DNA of 64,000 nucleotides from Chytridium lagenaria (GCA_025449115.1 JAHLKC010000019.1:1-64000); one strand, 5' to 3'; shown: positions 45,218 to 59,425, numbered from the stretch's first letter. Translations and numbers: made by a program. The notes: generated by a model not told the origin, from the sequence alone.

Positions 45218-45451
45218 TCATTAAACCCAAACACCCATATATTTTAGTTAAAAGAAAACTACCAAAAATACTGTAATAAATAGTTATACTTTCTCCAATA
45301 CGAAGAAGGAATTTAAGAACAAAAGTATTAAGAAAAGAACCGCGACAACCACGGAACGAAACAGTTCAATAGAAAAGGAGACACGCTGAACGATCAAAAG
45401 AAAGGAAAAAAGGCCAAACAACAGAGCGAAAAGATTCAGCTCAAAATTACT

Positions 45452-48052
45452 TCACAAAAACGATGTCTTCAATTCACTCCCCAACTCAATCCTCCATCCA
45501 ATTCTAAACACCTCATCAAGACTCACATTCTCCCTCTTGGCCCTCCTCTCCTCACTCTCCCTAAACCCATCATGCGCCTCCGCAATCTCATCCAATAATC
45601 CCTTCTCCCTCAAATTCGCATGCACAGGCGCAGCAGGTGCGCTCCATCCCGCCACCCAAACTTTACTGGACGATCGTTCAGGTATATCCAGCTTCAACGA
45701 ATTCCTTCTCGTCGTCTTTTTGGTCACAACGGGCGTGGGCGGGACATCAACGGGAGAAGCTTCAGCGAGTCGGAGCATCCCCGACATTTGACGGATTTCT
45801 TCGTCAGAAAAGAATTCCCAGACTTCTCCCACTCGGGAATTCCGGGGACATCGAGGACCTTCCTCCTCCTCTTCTTCCTCAATACCCGCAAGAGTCGACG
45901 GATCCGAATGCGTGGAAACCGTTCGTACACTCCGTCTTCGTTTCTCTTCAACAGGCGACATAGTGACCGTCTCCATCTCCCACTCCTCTTCATCCATCTC
46001 TTTCGGCTCAACCGTTTTAATCGCCGGATGTCTGACAGAGTAAACCCCTCCTCCCTGTTCAAGTTTCGCAGCCTCCATCGCCCAATGCCTCGCATCAGCT
46101 TCACTCGCAGAATGGCTTTTCCGGGCACGTGTTTCCTTGTCGACGGTGGGTGTTGTGCGGACAGGGAAGGACGCGACGGGTTTGCGACGACCAAAGAGGA
46201 GGGAGGTGAAGGAGGTGCGTTTACGGACTAAGGGGGGCGTGTCGGTGGATGTGCGGAGGGAGGAGGAGGTGGAGGAACGGGTGTGGAGGGTTGGGGAGGT
46301 GGAGAGGGTTGAGATTGAGGAGGTGGTTTTGGAGAGAGGGGGTGGTGAGTCGATGACAGGTGTTGGTGGGGATAGCGCGGGGACGTTGCTGAGTTTATTA
46401 GATAAAGTGACGGCAGTGACGGGTTTTAAAGCAACAGGCTTGATGGCATCACCCGCGAGTGCCTCAACAGCTGCAGATGGTCTATCGATGGAAGCTGACC
46501 TCTTCAAATCCCCAGACTGTCTTGCCGCAATCTCTCCAAGCGGTACGTCATCATCCTCATCCTCAACCACAACCCTTTTCACTCCCACCACCCCACCCAC
46601 ACTGACAGGCAGCACTTTCCTCGTCCCCTCCAAAGACCTCCTCATAGCAACACCTCCCACCTCCTCGCAATTCGCATACGCAGAAGCAGTAGGCGATACA
46701 TTGCCATCAACGGCAGAGAGGAACTGATCGACGACTCGACGGGATTGCGATAAATCAACAGTAAGGTCGGGTTTACGTTCATCAACATTGTCGTCGCCTT
46801 CATATACAGCGTCCTCGTAATCATCCTCTTCTTCCTCTGACGACAGCTCCTCCTCGTCTTCATCGGTCGCAGGGGCAGTGGTTCCACTTGCGGGTAACAG
46901 ATCCGCCCAAGATCCATAAATCCCCTTTAACATATTTTGCATGAGGATGACACGTCGCGTGTCATTCATGGGGTTGACGCGTTCCTGGTTCAGCTTGCAC
47001 GTCCTAGGAAAAAAGAAAAGTGAGCTATTTTGTGTGGGAAAGCCACGAGGGAAGGGCGACAAAGTGGGTTCTGTCATCCTGGAAAGGTGTGGATTTTGAC
47101 AGCAACGGAATGATGCTTGGGATATGGGGTATTTTGAAGTGTCACACAAGCCAATGCCCTTAAGGTTCGAAATTTGGTGCACCCGTGGATTTGGGTAAAG
47201 AGGGAGAGAAGTGGGTTGAAACCAGTGGAGAAGCAAGAAGCGTGGGGAACTGAACAGCAAGGAAAGAGAGCCGTGGGGAGGGAGACGGTAGTGAAGGATA
47301 TAAGGTTTCAATAAAATGGGCACTCACGTCAAAAAGGCGAGTTGGATGGGGTCAAAGTAAGCCCGTCGTCGCCCCATGACCATCATGGGGACACCGTTCC
47401 GTTCAGGTGCGGCAAGGGTATCGCTTGAATCGTCCGTCTCAGGAGATGCCCGGTCATCGCATTCCTCATCATCCGAGTCTTCCCACACTTCCTCGTCATC
47501 TTCTTCTTCATTGTCACTTCCAGTAGTGACAATACGGAGGGATGAACGCCTGTCTGTAGGTTGCGGGGACGTGGAGGGAGAGTTTGGGGGTGATGTTGAC
47601 TGGTTGGGAGGAGTTCTTCACCAGAGTCTGAGGAGGAACGACGACGGCGGAGTTTTTGGAAGGCGGATGCTGTCGTCTGTTGGGGTGGGTTCGACGACGG
47701 ATGCGATTGGGGCTGGAGGTTGGGGCTGTGGAAGGATGGGGTTGTTGAGGGATAAGGTGAGAGGTGTGAAGGAGTTGGAGGATTTCACGGGGAGAGTGGA
47801 TGGAGTTTGACGGGGTGTGGTGGAAGTTTGGTGCTTCTTGCTGTTGAGGAGGGAGGAGAGGGATTGGAGGGTTAAGCGTTTCTTTTTTGCGGGTTGTGGT
47901 GATGCTGGTGAAGGTGGTTGTAATTGTTGCATGGATGGTGATTGAGTTGACGGAGATGATGTTGCTGTTGCTGGTGATGTTGATGACGATGAGAGTGAAT
48001 CCATCGAGGTGGATGATGGTGACGATGGTCTAGCAAAGAGCATTGGGGCCAT
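45452..48052 (-). CDS. Unknown Ser/Pro-rich protein with acidic stretches and one conserved-looking core
   Basis: The probable start is 48052 (MAPMLFARPSSPSSTS). The upstream exon runs to 47328, is low-complexity and holds one or two frame breaks (about 47690 and 47610), then an acidic segment (NEEEDDEEVWEDSDDEE) and the core MMVMGRRRAYFDPIQLAFLT. A 324-nt intron (47327-47004) follows, and the core continues CKLNQERVNPMNDTRRVILM and NMLKGIYGSWADLL. The rest is Ser/Thr/Pro-rich with RKRTSFTSLLFGRRKP and ends in a charged helix (ANLREKGLLDEIAEAHDGF). The core around the intron is the most likely domain. No family is recognised. Confidence 0.55.
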
Positions 48053-50357
48053 AGCGTTCGATGGAATGGATGCGTGTGAAGGTGATGATGTCCTGATGAT
48101 GGAACGATGTTAAGTATGCGTGGGAATAACGAACGAGTGAGAATGGGATATTTGAGATAATAAAAATGGGTTGACTATGGGATGAAGTGATCAGGGCTCT
48201 TCTCTATGAGTTGGGAGGGGACAGCAGTAAATGCTACTGATAGGGATACTGATGATGACTAAATAAAAAAAAAACAGAAAAAGAAAAAAAAAAAAGAAAT
48301 GACGATCAAAAAGGAAGGGAGTACAAACAGGCAGAAATACAAAAACAAAAATAAGATCTGACAAATCTCTGTAATACAAACTTGAAACCCAAAGGAAAAT
48401 GGGCCGATGAAAAAAGAAATTGAAAAATGAAACACTAATTCCTTCCTTCCTCCTCAGCAACACAGTAAAGTGTCCATCGGTACTGTGAAGAAAAAAAAAA
48501 GCTTTCCAAAGATCCGCCGATCCATTAACATCCGGTATGCTGAGGTAGATGTCATTGTATCGCTTTTGTATTCCACAAGACACCGGAAGGAAAAAGTCAC
48601 AAAAAAGGATCATGGTGTTGGGGCGGAAGGGAAAGCTGGTCTAAAGAAATGAAGGAAAAGGCTCACCCTGAAATGAGGTGCTTTGGCGATGTATGAGATA
48701 CGCTGCTGAGTATATGAAACTGTGTAAAGCTTCCCGGTTGCTTTGCTACCCTGCGCATGCAATTATTAGTTAGCTTAGCATCACGGCATCATTGATAAGC
48801 GGGCATGGCTTACCTTGTATGTAGTCTTTGGAGATGAGGTCTTTTCTGACAGCGATCGAGACGGACGTTTATTCAACCAGTTTGATTGAATAGGATCACA
48901 ATATCGTATCTTCTATTGTTCTATCTATCGATGTGGATGCAAAAGAGATCCAAGGAGTGAGGGGATGACGGTCACTGACGAGGGGGGTAAATAGGAAAAA
49001 TGTCAATGATGAAATAGTGACCTATTGTCATTTGTCAACTAGTAATTATTTATTTAAGGGCAATTATTTGATGAAGATCTGATGAAGCCCTGTGGTATTA
49101 ACGGAATTGTCTTGACAAACCTTGTTGTAAACAACAAACTTTGACCCCTGAAACTCAAAGTCAAACCTCCGTTGCTTATCACCTTAAAACCGTGCACTTC
49201 CTCGTGGTTTTCGTGTTCATAAAACAGTGCACTTCCTCGTGGTTGTCGTAAAGTTGAATCGTGAGCCACGACTGCAGGTAAGAACGCCATCTTGGCTAAT
49301 GACTCATCATTTGACTATTATTGTGTGCGTGAAGATAACCTGTACCGTCGGAATGGTAAATTGTGGGTGTCTTTTGTATATTTAATACATTCGAGGCTCT
49401 AAGGAAGGGAAAACCTTTTCTTTATTTTAAGTTGGTACGAGTCTGAGATAGACCGTTGGCAAAAGTACTCATCAGATGCACCCATATAAATTCCATGAAT
49501 CTTGCAATTGAACGATAATTAAGCAATGCTTTCTCGATATGACTATTATTCTCTATTCCACACCAATTTGCAAGAGAAGGCTCATTTGTATGATTTCACT
49601 TGGAGAGCCACGCGTGTATCCATGGGGGGGAACGATTCCATCATGTAGACGATCATAAAATATGCGGCAAAAAAACCAACCTCAAAGAGTTACCATCGTT
49701 CTTCATATATCCTCATCGACATAAGAATTATTCTCGACATCAAAGTCAATATTAATTATCATGATCTCCGATATTTCCCTCATTTAAAAGCTGGTCAGCT
49801 TAAGAGCATCCGATAAACTTCATCATATCTCCTTTTGGCTGAGCCGTTTTAGAAGCAGATGACGAGAGCCGTTCCGTCGTGTGATCGAGTAGGTGTAAAC
49901 AATATCCCTATGCCTTGATGAACCACCGTATCTATCCCAGGAGTGCCTTAATGACTTGAAAATGACCATGGTATGCTGTTCTCCTCATTCCCCGTCTGCT
50001 CGCTTCTTCTTTACGATAAAGATGGAGGAACCCAACAAAATAAACATTGCCAGCCGCTGAATCCATGGCGGCATCGTAAATGCCATGAGTTGAAAACGTT
50101 CAATGAAGTGTTGACCTCCAATACATAGTAATCTATTGACGCCCTTCAATAGTTTGTCTCCATCAACTTTTTTCCTGTCCACCATGCCTCCAAAGTCTCC
50201 ATCCAGCTCCTCCCAACCTCCTAGCTCGACACATATCCTCACATCCCTCCGCATATTCTTCCTCTCCTTTATCATACTCGCTCTCACCGTCATCCTTCCA
50301 CCCTTTCTCCAACCACCAACCAGTTGAGTTGAACAGTCCATAAAATACTTTTTGTGC
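48053..50357. other. Long divergent intergenic region
   Basis: 2.3 kb with no gene I can support. It holds an A-rich/purine tract (about 48265-48300 and 48490-48500), an 18-base direct repeat near 49193, and minus frames at 49290-49054 and 50431-49985 with no recognisable content. A plus frame at 50184-50325 encodes a hydrophobic helix (IFFLSFIILALTVILPPFLQ) just upstream of the thioesterase gene and could be its anchor exon. Confidence 0.4.
49191..49246. repeat. Short direct repeat
   Basis: The 18-mer GTGCACTTCCTCGTGGTT occurs twice about 35 bases apart, followed by TTCGT and GTCGT respectively. Confidence 0.7.
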
Positions 50358-51498
<1,141 letters not shown>

Positions 51499-52624
51499 AG
51501 CAACGGGGCTTACTTTCTGACGGCCATCCCCTTCCTCGACTGCAACGGAAACTGATACGAGGGGCGTGATGCCTTCCATCCATCTACTAATAAATACATA
51601 CATTACTCGTAACGGTAATATTGTTTTTTACGTCTTTTGAATGTTGTTGGCTGGGATCAGGGTTGAGGAGAACGACCGCTTTGTTTTGGGGGGGTGTTGT
51701 TCACCCTTGAGTGTAAAACCAATTAAGGTAAAATATTAAGGGGCGTCCCGGTGTCTTCCCGTCTTCCATGTGGAAAACACCTTGCCGCCCTTTGTACTCA
51801 TCCAGCCCCCTTTGATGGTGCTGGGGGCATATAGGGTGTTTTCGGCTGGAAGTTTGTCTGTTGTCCCTTCCAATAAAGATAAATAGTAAATAGCAGGGGC
51901 CGAATACATACTATTACGGCGCCCCAGCCTGAAAGTGGTGTGTTGTGAACTTGTATGTGAGCAAGGAATAATAAAATTGTCTTTTAAACAAGGAAAAATT
52001 GACGTACAATTGCTATGTCATAGCTTTTCGTATTTGGTGTGACGCTGATTCTGAGGCCTGTTTTGCCTATTAAGTGGTTGGTGGTGGTACAATTATGATA
52101 TCCATATTATTATTATTGCGTGAGAAATTATAAGAATTAAAAGGGAGAAAAAATAGAGAGACGGTTTGATCAGGGAGTGGGGCATCGCTGGAGACGTCAC
52201 TTCTACGTTCATTTTCCAAGTTCACAGTCTACTACAAGAAACTTGCAAAAGAGTTGTTGTTTAGAAAAGGAGAGCTCTGCATACTTGCTTACTACTGTTT
52301 ACCAAGAAAAGGATACAAGCTGTGCAAAAGTGGAACGATTACAAAGGAAAAAGTTGGTCTGAGAGTGGAGGAGAGAGAGAGAGAGAGGGATGAAGAGAAA
52401 GAGAAGAAAGCTCTCGGAAGAGACTCTGCTACCCTACCTACTTCTACCACTCTACCTACAATACTATCATCATCACCTACTCACAGCAAGCATAGTCATC
52501 ACCAGCCACCATCCTCATCATGTACCATCACATCCTCTCATTGCAAGACGGTATGCATGCACATTATCGTCATCATCACCATCAATAACACACTGCATGG
52601 GCTCTTCCAAAAAAGTTACGGCGC
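51499..52624. other. Intergenic and probable long leader
   Basis: No gene was seen. It contains a GA-repeat (about 52367-52390) and an A-rich leader up to the start at 52625. An open frame at 52390-52641 overlaps the signal-peptide start in another frame and looks like leader sequence. Confidence 0.45.
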
Positions 52625-55237
52625 ATGTTGATATCCGTTAAAGCCATGCTTCTCGCTTTTGGCTGGATGCCTGTGTCATGGGCATTACCAGCACCACAGG
52701 ACGCCGAAGCACCACCACCACCCATTCCTCCTGAACCCATCCCATCAGACCCCATTCCTTCCGACCCCATCCCTCCCATCGAACCTTCTCCTACTCCCTC
52801 CGAAGAATCCTCACCAAGTCCTACCCCAACCCGACCACCGTTTACGCCGCCACCAGGAGTAGGAAGACGAACAACAACCAGACAAGTATTTACCGGAGAA
52901 TCCACTGGTCGTTTCGAAGGCGGCCCTCCAGAATCAACCACCACACCCAATAACGATCCAGGCACAGGCCCGCCAGGTGACCAAGTAAATTCTTCGGCCG
53001 TGGATCCCACCACCTCCCCTAACGCAGATGCAACAACCACACCAACCCCAGAAAACCCAACATCACCCACCCCCAATCCAGGCGCATCCTCCATATCTCC
53101 AACAGACGTTGCCGCTACAACCGGCATTCCAGCCATCGTTGTCGCTCAGCCAGGCGACCAATCCCCAAACCAACCCAACTTTCTCATTGGCCCATTCAAT
53201 CCTAACCAAAACGATGCAGGAGGCCCACCAGCTCCAACCAACGGCGGTAACCCCCCTAACGGTGTTGATGGTCGTCCCGCCATTGTTTTTAACAGGTGTT
53301 CCATCAGTTATACCTGAACCGGCTGGACAACCTGTCAATACAGGTGGAACGGGAGGGAACACATCACCAAGCCCTATCTTTGCTGGACTGCTTCAACGAG
53401 TCTCACTACCATCGTTTGTAAGCGTTATCGCTATCTCGCTATCGTTGTCGTCACGGTCGCTGGCCTCACCTATGCTCGTCGTGCTCAAACTCAACGACGA
53501 AAACAGGGAATCGACGTTTTGGATCTTGTCGGTGATGACGCTAAACCCTCTTCTCCCACTCGTAGTGGTAAACTCCACGCTCCACGCATTCAAGTGACCC
53601 GACCTCAACGTAGCGCTACGTTAAATCGACTCCCGACCCTCGCCCCCATCCAGACTCGGATCTATGCGGAATCCTCCCCCCGATCCTTAACGTCGTTCAG
53701 CACCGCTGTGAATTCCGCGTCCCCTTTTAACATGATGTCTCCGTTTGGGGAGGGGAATGATGGTATTGCGACGAACGGGAAGGACCCTCAGGCGCGTTTG
53801 ATTGCTGGTAAAATGCATATTCCTGCGACCCCTCGGACACCTGTTGCAGTGGCTCGAGTGATGCAGTCCATGCCTGTGGTGAAGAGACGGTGGAGTGATT
53901 CTGAGTTGGGTGATGTGAGGAATGAAGGGATTATGAGGGATGCTATACAGGATCTGTGGCAACCTTCTGAGATGGATGTGCTTGGAGTTGAGGATTTTAT
54001 TTTGCCAACGAGCGTGCCGTGCCTACGGCTTCTACGGTGACGACTTTGGAAAGGGAGACGAAGCGACGAGGGAAAGGGAAGGGGAGGGTGGGGAGTTTTG
54101 AAGTGAGGAAACGGGGGTCGGAGACGTCGTTGGCGATGTCGGTGGGGTCACACGTTGCTGGACCGTCTGGTGGTGGTGTGTTGGTTCGAACGTTTACAGG
54201 AAAGACGATGGTTGAAGGATCGTTGTTGACGGTTGAAGATGGGTCGTCATGTCGATATTCGTGTTCCTGTTATTCTGAGGATACGGCGAGTGCCTCTGGG
54301 ATGACGTTGGATGGATTGGATTTGGAGATTGTTAGGGGACGGAGGTCAGCTTGTTCTGTGTGTCGACGGAGGCGGGGTCGGCTAGTTCGACGTTGGCTTG
54401 GTCGTTACCTGATACGGAGGGGCCTTATTATCATTATCATCATAGGGAGGATGAGGATCCGATGACGTGGAGGAATGGGGATGGAGATGGAGTGGGAACG
54501 ATGGGGGAGGAGGGGAGGGAAGGGGATGTTGCGGGGACGTTGACGAATCTGGTGGGAGTGTCGAGGACGTTGACGAATACATGGACGCGACGTATGCATA
54601 CGAGGAGTGTGAGTCTTGAGACGTTGCATCTCCCGCATGTTCCTGTTGTAGCGCCTGCGGTTCCTGTGATGGCGGCGTCGTATCAGAATATGACGAGGTT
54701 GAGGGTTCCTGCGAGTTTGAATATTTTCCAACCGACGCCTGCGCGGTTGATGATGAGACGGGGACATGTGAGGAGTGGGAGTGAGGATACTTTGGAGACG
54801 AGGGTTGGATCGCCTGAAGTGAATACGTTGGTGGAGCGAGGGGAGGAGGGGAGGTGGATGGAGGAGGGTGGGACGTTGAGGGAGGAGGAGGAACGGAGGG
54901 GGTTGTTGGGGCAAGTGATGGATTTGATTTCGGGGAGAAGGGAGTGGCCGAATGTGTTGAGGTGCAACGGCCTGTTGTTACGGTACCTCCTGTTGTGGTT
55001 GATGTGGTGGTGCCGGGGTCACCCACGGCATCGGTGACGACTTCTGGAGGGTCTTCTGTGAATTCTGGGGTGTTGCTTCCGGAGATGGATGTGATGGGGG
55101 AGGGGCTTGATGAGGAGGATGAGACGACGGGGTCGCCTGTGCTTTCTGTGGGGACTTTTGTGGGGAGTGGGAGGACGAGAAGTGGGAGTGGGAGTTCGGG
55201 GGGGAGTTCGTTGTTGATGTTTTTGGAGAGACGGTGA
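52625..55237 (+). CDS. Pro-rich cell-surface protein with signal peptide, membrane helix and cytoplasmic tail; several frame breaks
   Basis: Starts with a good signal peptide (MLISVKAMLLAFGWMPVSWA, cleavage before LPAPQ). An extracellular stalk of Pro/Thr/Ser follows (IPSDPIPSDPIPPIEP and more). Near 53430 comes a membrane helix (LAIVVVTVAGLTYA) with stop-transfer RRAQTQRRK, then a roughly 570-residue Ser-rich tail (MHIPATPRTPVAVARVMQ, RRWSDSELGDVRNEGI). The frame shifts near 53289, 53415, 54013, 54345 and 54950. Organisation resembles fungal wall-stress sensors (signal peptide, Ser/Thr stalk, single helix, tail), but no Wsc or Mid2 domain can be seen. Function is inferred from layout only. 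Confidence 0.5.
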
Positions 55238-57511
55238 ATTACCCTCCTTTCCCCTCCCCGTATCTCTCTCTTTTCATACCTTTTTCTTTTCTTTTTATGA
55301 TGTGACGGTTCCTTCTCTGTTTTTTTTTGTTTTGTTATGTTTGGAGTATACCCCTAGTTTTATACAATCCTATTCCATGTTCGATTATCGAGATTTATCG
55401 AGATTCAATCTATTGCCTACCTTTTTTTTGTTTGTATGTTGCTTGTGTGTATTTTATGCTTATAGAAAGAGTTTACGAATTTGTGTTTTTCTATCTCCGA
55501 GTTTTAGAGGTGTTTTTATGAAAATGGTGGATTGATTAGATACAATTATTATATCTTTATGAAAAGCTGCTTTCAATATGTCTGATGCTGTTTTTTTGGA
55601 AGAGACTGTTGGTGACGCTTTTTTGGTTATACGCTATTCATGCTCTATGGTACGATCGGTGAAGACGACATGCAGCCAGTATGACTTGAATTTTTGACCG
55701 TTACTGAATCTTGGGGTGGACGAGTGATCGCTATCTGATAGACGTGTTGACAGGCTCCTCCTTTTTTTTGATTGTACATTGGGATTGAATAAAGATATTT
55801 GATGTTTAGGTCTTTTTTTTTTCCCGTCAAGTATAGGGTAGAGATGGATGGTGAACCCTGGTGAAGAGAGATTTGGGGTTTAAGCTCATCCCCTTGTTTA
55901 GTGGATTGTATAGTGAGGTGTTGAATAGATATTTTATTGCATATTTAGGTCCTCTTCCCCCCACCCGTCAAGTGTAAAGATGGATGGTGAGCGCTGGCGG
56001 TGAAGAGAAATATATTCGAGGTTTGACCTTTTTTTTTTGAATTGTAAAGTGGGGTGTTGAATAGATGATCTATTTAACATTTAGTTGTTTTCCGTCATAT
56101 GTAGTTAAAGATGGACGGTGAACGCTGTTGAAGAGAAATTTGAGGTTTGGCTGGATAGAGTCAATAAAAAACTTAATTCGTATGGACGTGCTTGCTTTTT
56201 TGGGGGGCGTAACTACGTTGTGTAAGGGTTTGGGGAGTTCGAGAAAGTTTTAAAAGTGCAGGGTAAACGTGAGATTGAGTTGATACAGCAGGGTGAGGGG
56301 TGGGGAGGTCAATGGTAAAAAGGAAGCTTTTTGTTTACAGATGCACGCACGATAACATTTGCGGTGGGAAATGTCATCGTCGATTGACATGTGCGGAATA
56401 GGGTTTTTTAAAAGTCGGGTGGGGAGACAGAGATAGTAGAAAGCATCTAGGATAATGACTGTGAGAAACATGCTTGGTGAGCTTTTCGATAATGGTAGAA
56501 GGGTTTAACGTCTTATTTGTCGTTGCTTTGGTGGTGGTCGATCGCGCTTTGCATGTGTGCAATCAAGTCATGACCATGGTTGCTCTGGGAATGGGTGTTT
56601 TGCCTTAACACGTGTGTGTTTATTTAAGGGCATGATCAACTTTGCTTCTATCCCCATTATTGGGCTGTCTCATATGGTTTGAGGGTGCGTTTCAGGTTTT
56701 TTGTGAAAAACCGCATGACTGTTAGGGGTGAACGCATGGCGTGAGTAGAGGTCGATGAATATTTTTGGAGTATTATTCTGGTGGTGTATGTAATGGGTTT
56801 AGTGGGAGACGTTGAAGTTGAGGGTGATGCATGATGATGGATGATAAATGCGTCGGTAGATGATGTGAGATGTTGAAGGGCATAGCGTGCATAGGGAAAG
56901 GATACCTTTGGGTAAATGTCGGATGTTTGGTACTTTTAAAAGTTGTTAATGGGGTGTGTGACGACAGTAGTGACCCGAGTTATTCTTTCAGAGTTTTAAT
57001 GCCACGTCACTCACTCAGTCATGAATTATTATTAATAATAAATAATGAATGGAATGTGCGGAAGTAAAAGTGAACAAGTGCGGAAGTGGGAGTGTGGTGT
57101 AATATGATTGGTTGTATATTACAGGAATAGATTTAATTGGTCAGTTGTAATGCGGATAAAAAGAGTTACCGGACTATTTATTCATACATTTTGCACAGCC
57201 ACCCATATCCATTTGATGATGACAATTCAGTCAGTCATTCATTAATTATCCATTTTATTTCCTTTTCCTTCTCTTTCTCTCTCTCTTTCTTTCTCTCTCT
57301 CTTCTCTTTGATAACCCCCATGATTTCAAATCTCATTTCATCATTCAAAATTCATTTTATTTTTATTTATTTATTTTATCACCCGCCTGTTTATCACAAA
57401 TCACATCAACGAAAAAAGCTTACATTGCAAAAACTCTTCTCAACTCTCATCATCAGCACATCACCATCAACCAAACAACACTCTCTCACTCACTCACTTT
57501 ATTTGAACTGA
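55238..57511. other. Long intergenic region with tandem repeats
   Basis: No gene was seen. Holds a three-copy tandem repeat (55771-56165) and, near 57240-57310, a long TTTCTCTC pyrimidine tract that leads into the zinc-finger gene and may be its promoter initiator region. Confidence 0.45.
55771..56165. repeat. Degenerate tandem repeat, three units of about 135 bases
   Basis: Units start at about 55771, 55905 and 56041. Each begins ATTGTA and contains in order GGTGTTGAATA-like sequence, a TTTAG(G)T segment, a pyrimidine tract, a (C)CGTCA block, AGATGGA(T/C)GGTGA and GAAGAGA followed by GAGGTTT or GGGGTTT. Units differ by substitutions and small indels. Confidence 0.7.
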
Positions 57512-59425
57512 ATGAACAACAACGAGGGACCTCCTTACCTACCACTCAACGCCTTTGACCTCTCACAACCCACATCTCTGGCCACGTCGTTCAACAACAA
57601 CAATATCATGTTCCATCCATCTGCAACAAATACAGCCCAAAAGGAGAGGAGCACTGCTTCCATCATGAATGACTTGCTTGCAAAGAAGCAGCAGCAGCAG
57701 CAGCAGCAGCTTAGCGCACGGATGATGGATGCTTACAGCAGCGACATGGCACAGTACATGCAAACCTTGCTCGACCCGTTCTCTCAGCAGCAGCAACAAC
57801 AACTCGGAGTTGTTACCCCCGCCCTCTCTGCCATCTCCACCTTCTCTCCCGCCCCTCTACCATGGATGACTCTGAACTCTTTTTCGGCGATGCCCCTTCC
57901 ACAGGGACTGACCCCCTTGAAAATTGGTTCCCTTCGCCAAAAGAATTCGAAAACTGTGCCCCTGCAAATTCATTGGACAGATTGCTTGGTGGAAGGGTAT
58001 CCGGCGAGACGCATCTCTTTGACTCGCTCCACACCAACAACAACAATAACACCAACAACACCAACACTCCAAATCCCTTCCCATCATATCTGGACGCTGC
58101 TGCAAACTTTAATGCATTTGGCCCGTTCCCTTCTGTCTCGAGAAATAATATGAATGTCACCCACCCGCAGCAACAAGAGCAACATTCTTCCGGGAGCAAC
58201 CGGGCACAGTCAATCATCCCGCCTCTTCCCGACTTTGCCACCTCCCTCGACTTTGCCTCCACCACTCCCTCCCTTCCTCATCTCTCTGTCCAAGAACGCA
58301 TTGAACTCATCCAAATCCTCCAACGCACCATCGCCGCCAACGCCGCCGCAGCCAACCTCCAAACCTTTTCTGATGCTCCTCTCTTCCCAACCTCCTACGA
58401 ACCCTCGCCCGTCAATTTTTTTGGCACACCCGCCGTCCAAGCACCTGTTCACACCGCTGCGCCCATGAGCAACCCCTCAAAGGTTGCTGCGGCGAGGTTG
58501 CCGGAACCTCCTACCGTGACACTCTCAGCTATTGAACCTGCACGTCACGGCGGTCAAGGCGGTTCCCATGTTTTCGCCCAACCCGTTCAAGAGACTTCGA
58601 GAGAGCGAGGACGAGGAAGAGGAGGAGGACGGCCATGAGGCTGATGGAGAGTCGTCGTTGTTTGATTCGGAGGCTGAGGAGGATGACGAGGAGGAGGAGA
58701 TTACTGCCGACAAGCTGTTTGGTGGGAGGAATGTGAGGCCGAGGTTGGATAAGGGGGAGGACAAGGTTGAGACGACAGCGAGCATGTTTCCATCCATGCA
58801 GACGATGAGGGTGTTCCCAACTTCATTACTTGAAGCATCAACCGTCCCATTCTTCAAAGCCATTTCACCTGCTGTAGAATCATCCGCTGAATCTATCCCT
58901 ACCCCTTCCATGTTTTCCGCCGTCGAGTCCTTTTCTCCCGTCACACCACAGCCCCCATCATTGTCCAACCTCCACCCCTCCCCTCCCACCCGCCGTCCAC
59001 CCGCCCCGTAGCCTCCCGCGCCCGCCGCGCCTCAGTGGTCTCTGCATCCTCCTACTCTTCAGCCTCAGAGTACGAAGATTCCGATCCCTCCGACACTCCC
59101 GCCCCTCTTCCTTCCACCTCTCTGAACAACGTCGTCACCACCACCACGCCTCCACCTCAACCACCCGTGACCAAGACGGATCCTACCGCTGCACCTGTGG
59201 CAACGTGTATAAAACGTTGGGGGGGATGCGGGCGCATGCTAAACTCCATGGGATTGGTCGACCGTTTGGATGTGAGAGTTGTGGAAAGACGTTTCAGAGG
59301 AAACAGGATTTGAAGAGACATGAGTTTACGCATGAGGGGATGAAACTTATGTGTGTGGATGTGGGGTGGCTTTTTCGAGGAGTGATGCGTTGCAGAGGCA
59401 TAAAAAGAGTCAGGGGTGTGAGTGA
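57512..59425 (+). CDS. Crz1-like C2H2 zinc-finger transcription factor; several frame breaks
   Basis: N-terminal disordered activation-type region with Gln runs (57687-57710 and about 57785-57802) and Asn runs. An acidic block (EDEEEEEDGHEADGE) follows at about 58600. Three C2H2 fingers lie at the C-terminus (59180-59420): CTCGNVYKTLGGMRAHAKLH, CESCGKTFQRKQDLKRHEFTH without its last residue break, and CGCGVAFSRSDALQRHKK ending in Cys. Finger order and the SRSDALQRH motif match calcineurin-responsive Crz1-type factors. The frame breaks near 57858, 58545, 59000, 59163 and 59352, so the ORFs overlap in all three frames. No clear PxIxIT calcineurin-docking motif was recognised. Start MNNNEGPPYLP at 57512. 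DNA binding is supported by the fingers; the calcineurin link is inference. Confidence 0.65.

Noticed and set aside
45452..47323. Single 623-codon minus frame as one exon
   Set aside because: Its N-terminal 100 codons are the 324-base intron read through. A good donor at 47327 and acceptor at 47004 join a conserved-looking core instead.
47376..47810. 144-codon plus-strand Ser/Gly frame
   Set aside because: Antisense shadow of the acidic and Pro-rich part of the minus-strand gene.
50184..50325. Separate small membrane protein gene (47 codons)
   Set aside because: More likely the upstream anchor exon or leader of the thioesterase gene. It cannot be supported alone.
54382..55026. 214-codon minus-strand frame of Ser/Pro composition
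   Set aside because: It is antisense to the G-rich tail of the plus-strand surface protein. Composition explains the open frame and no domain is visible.
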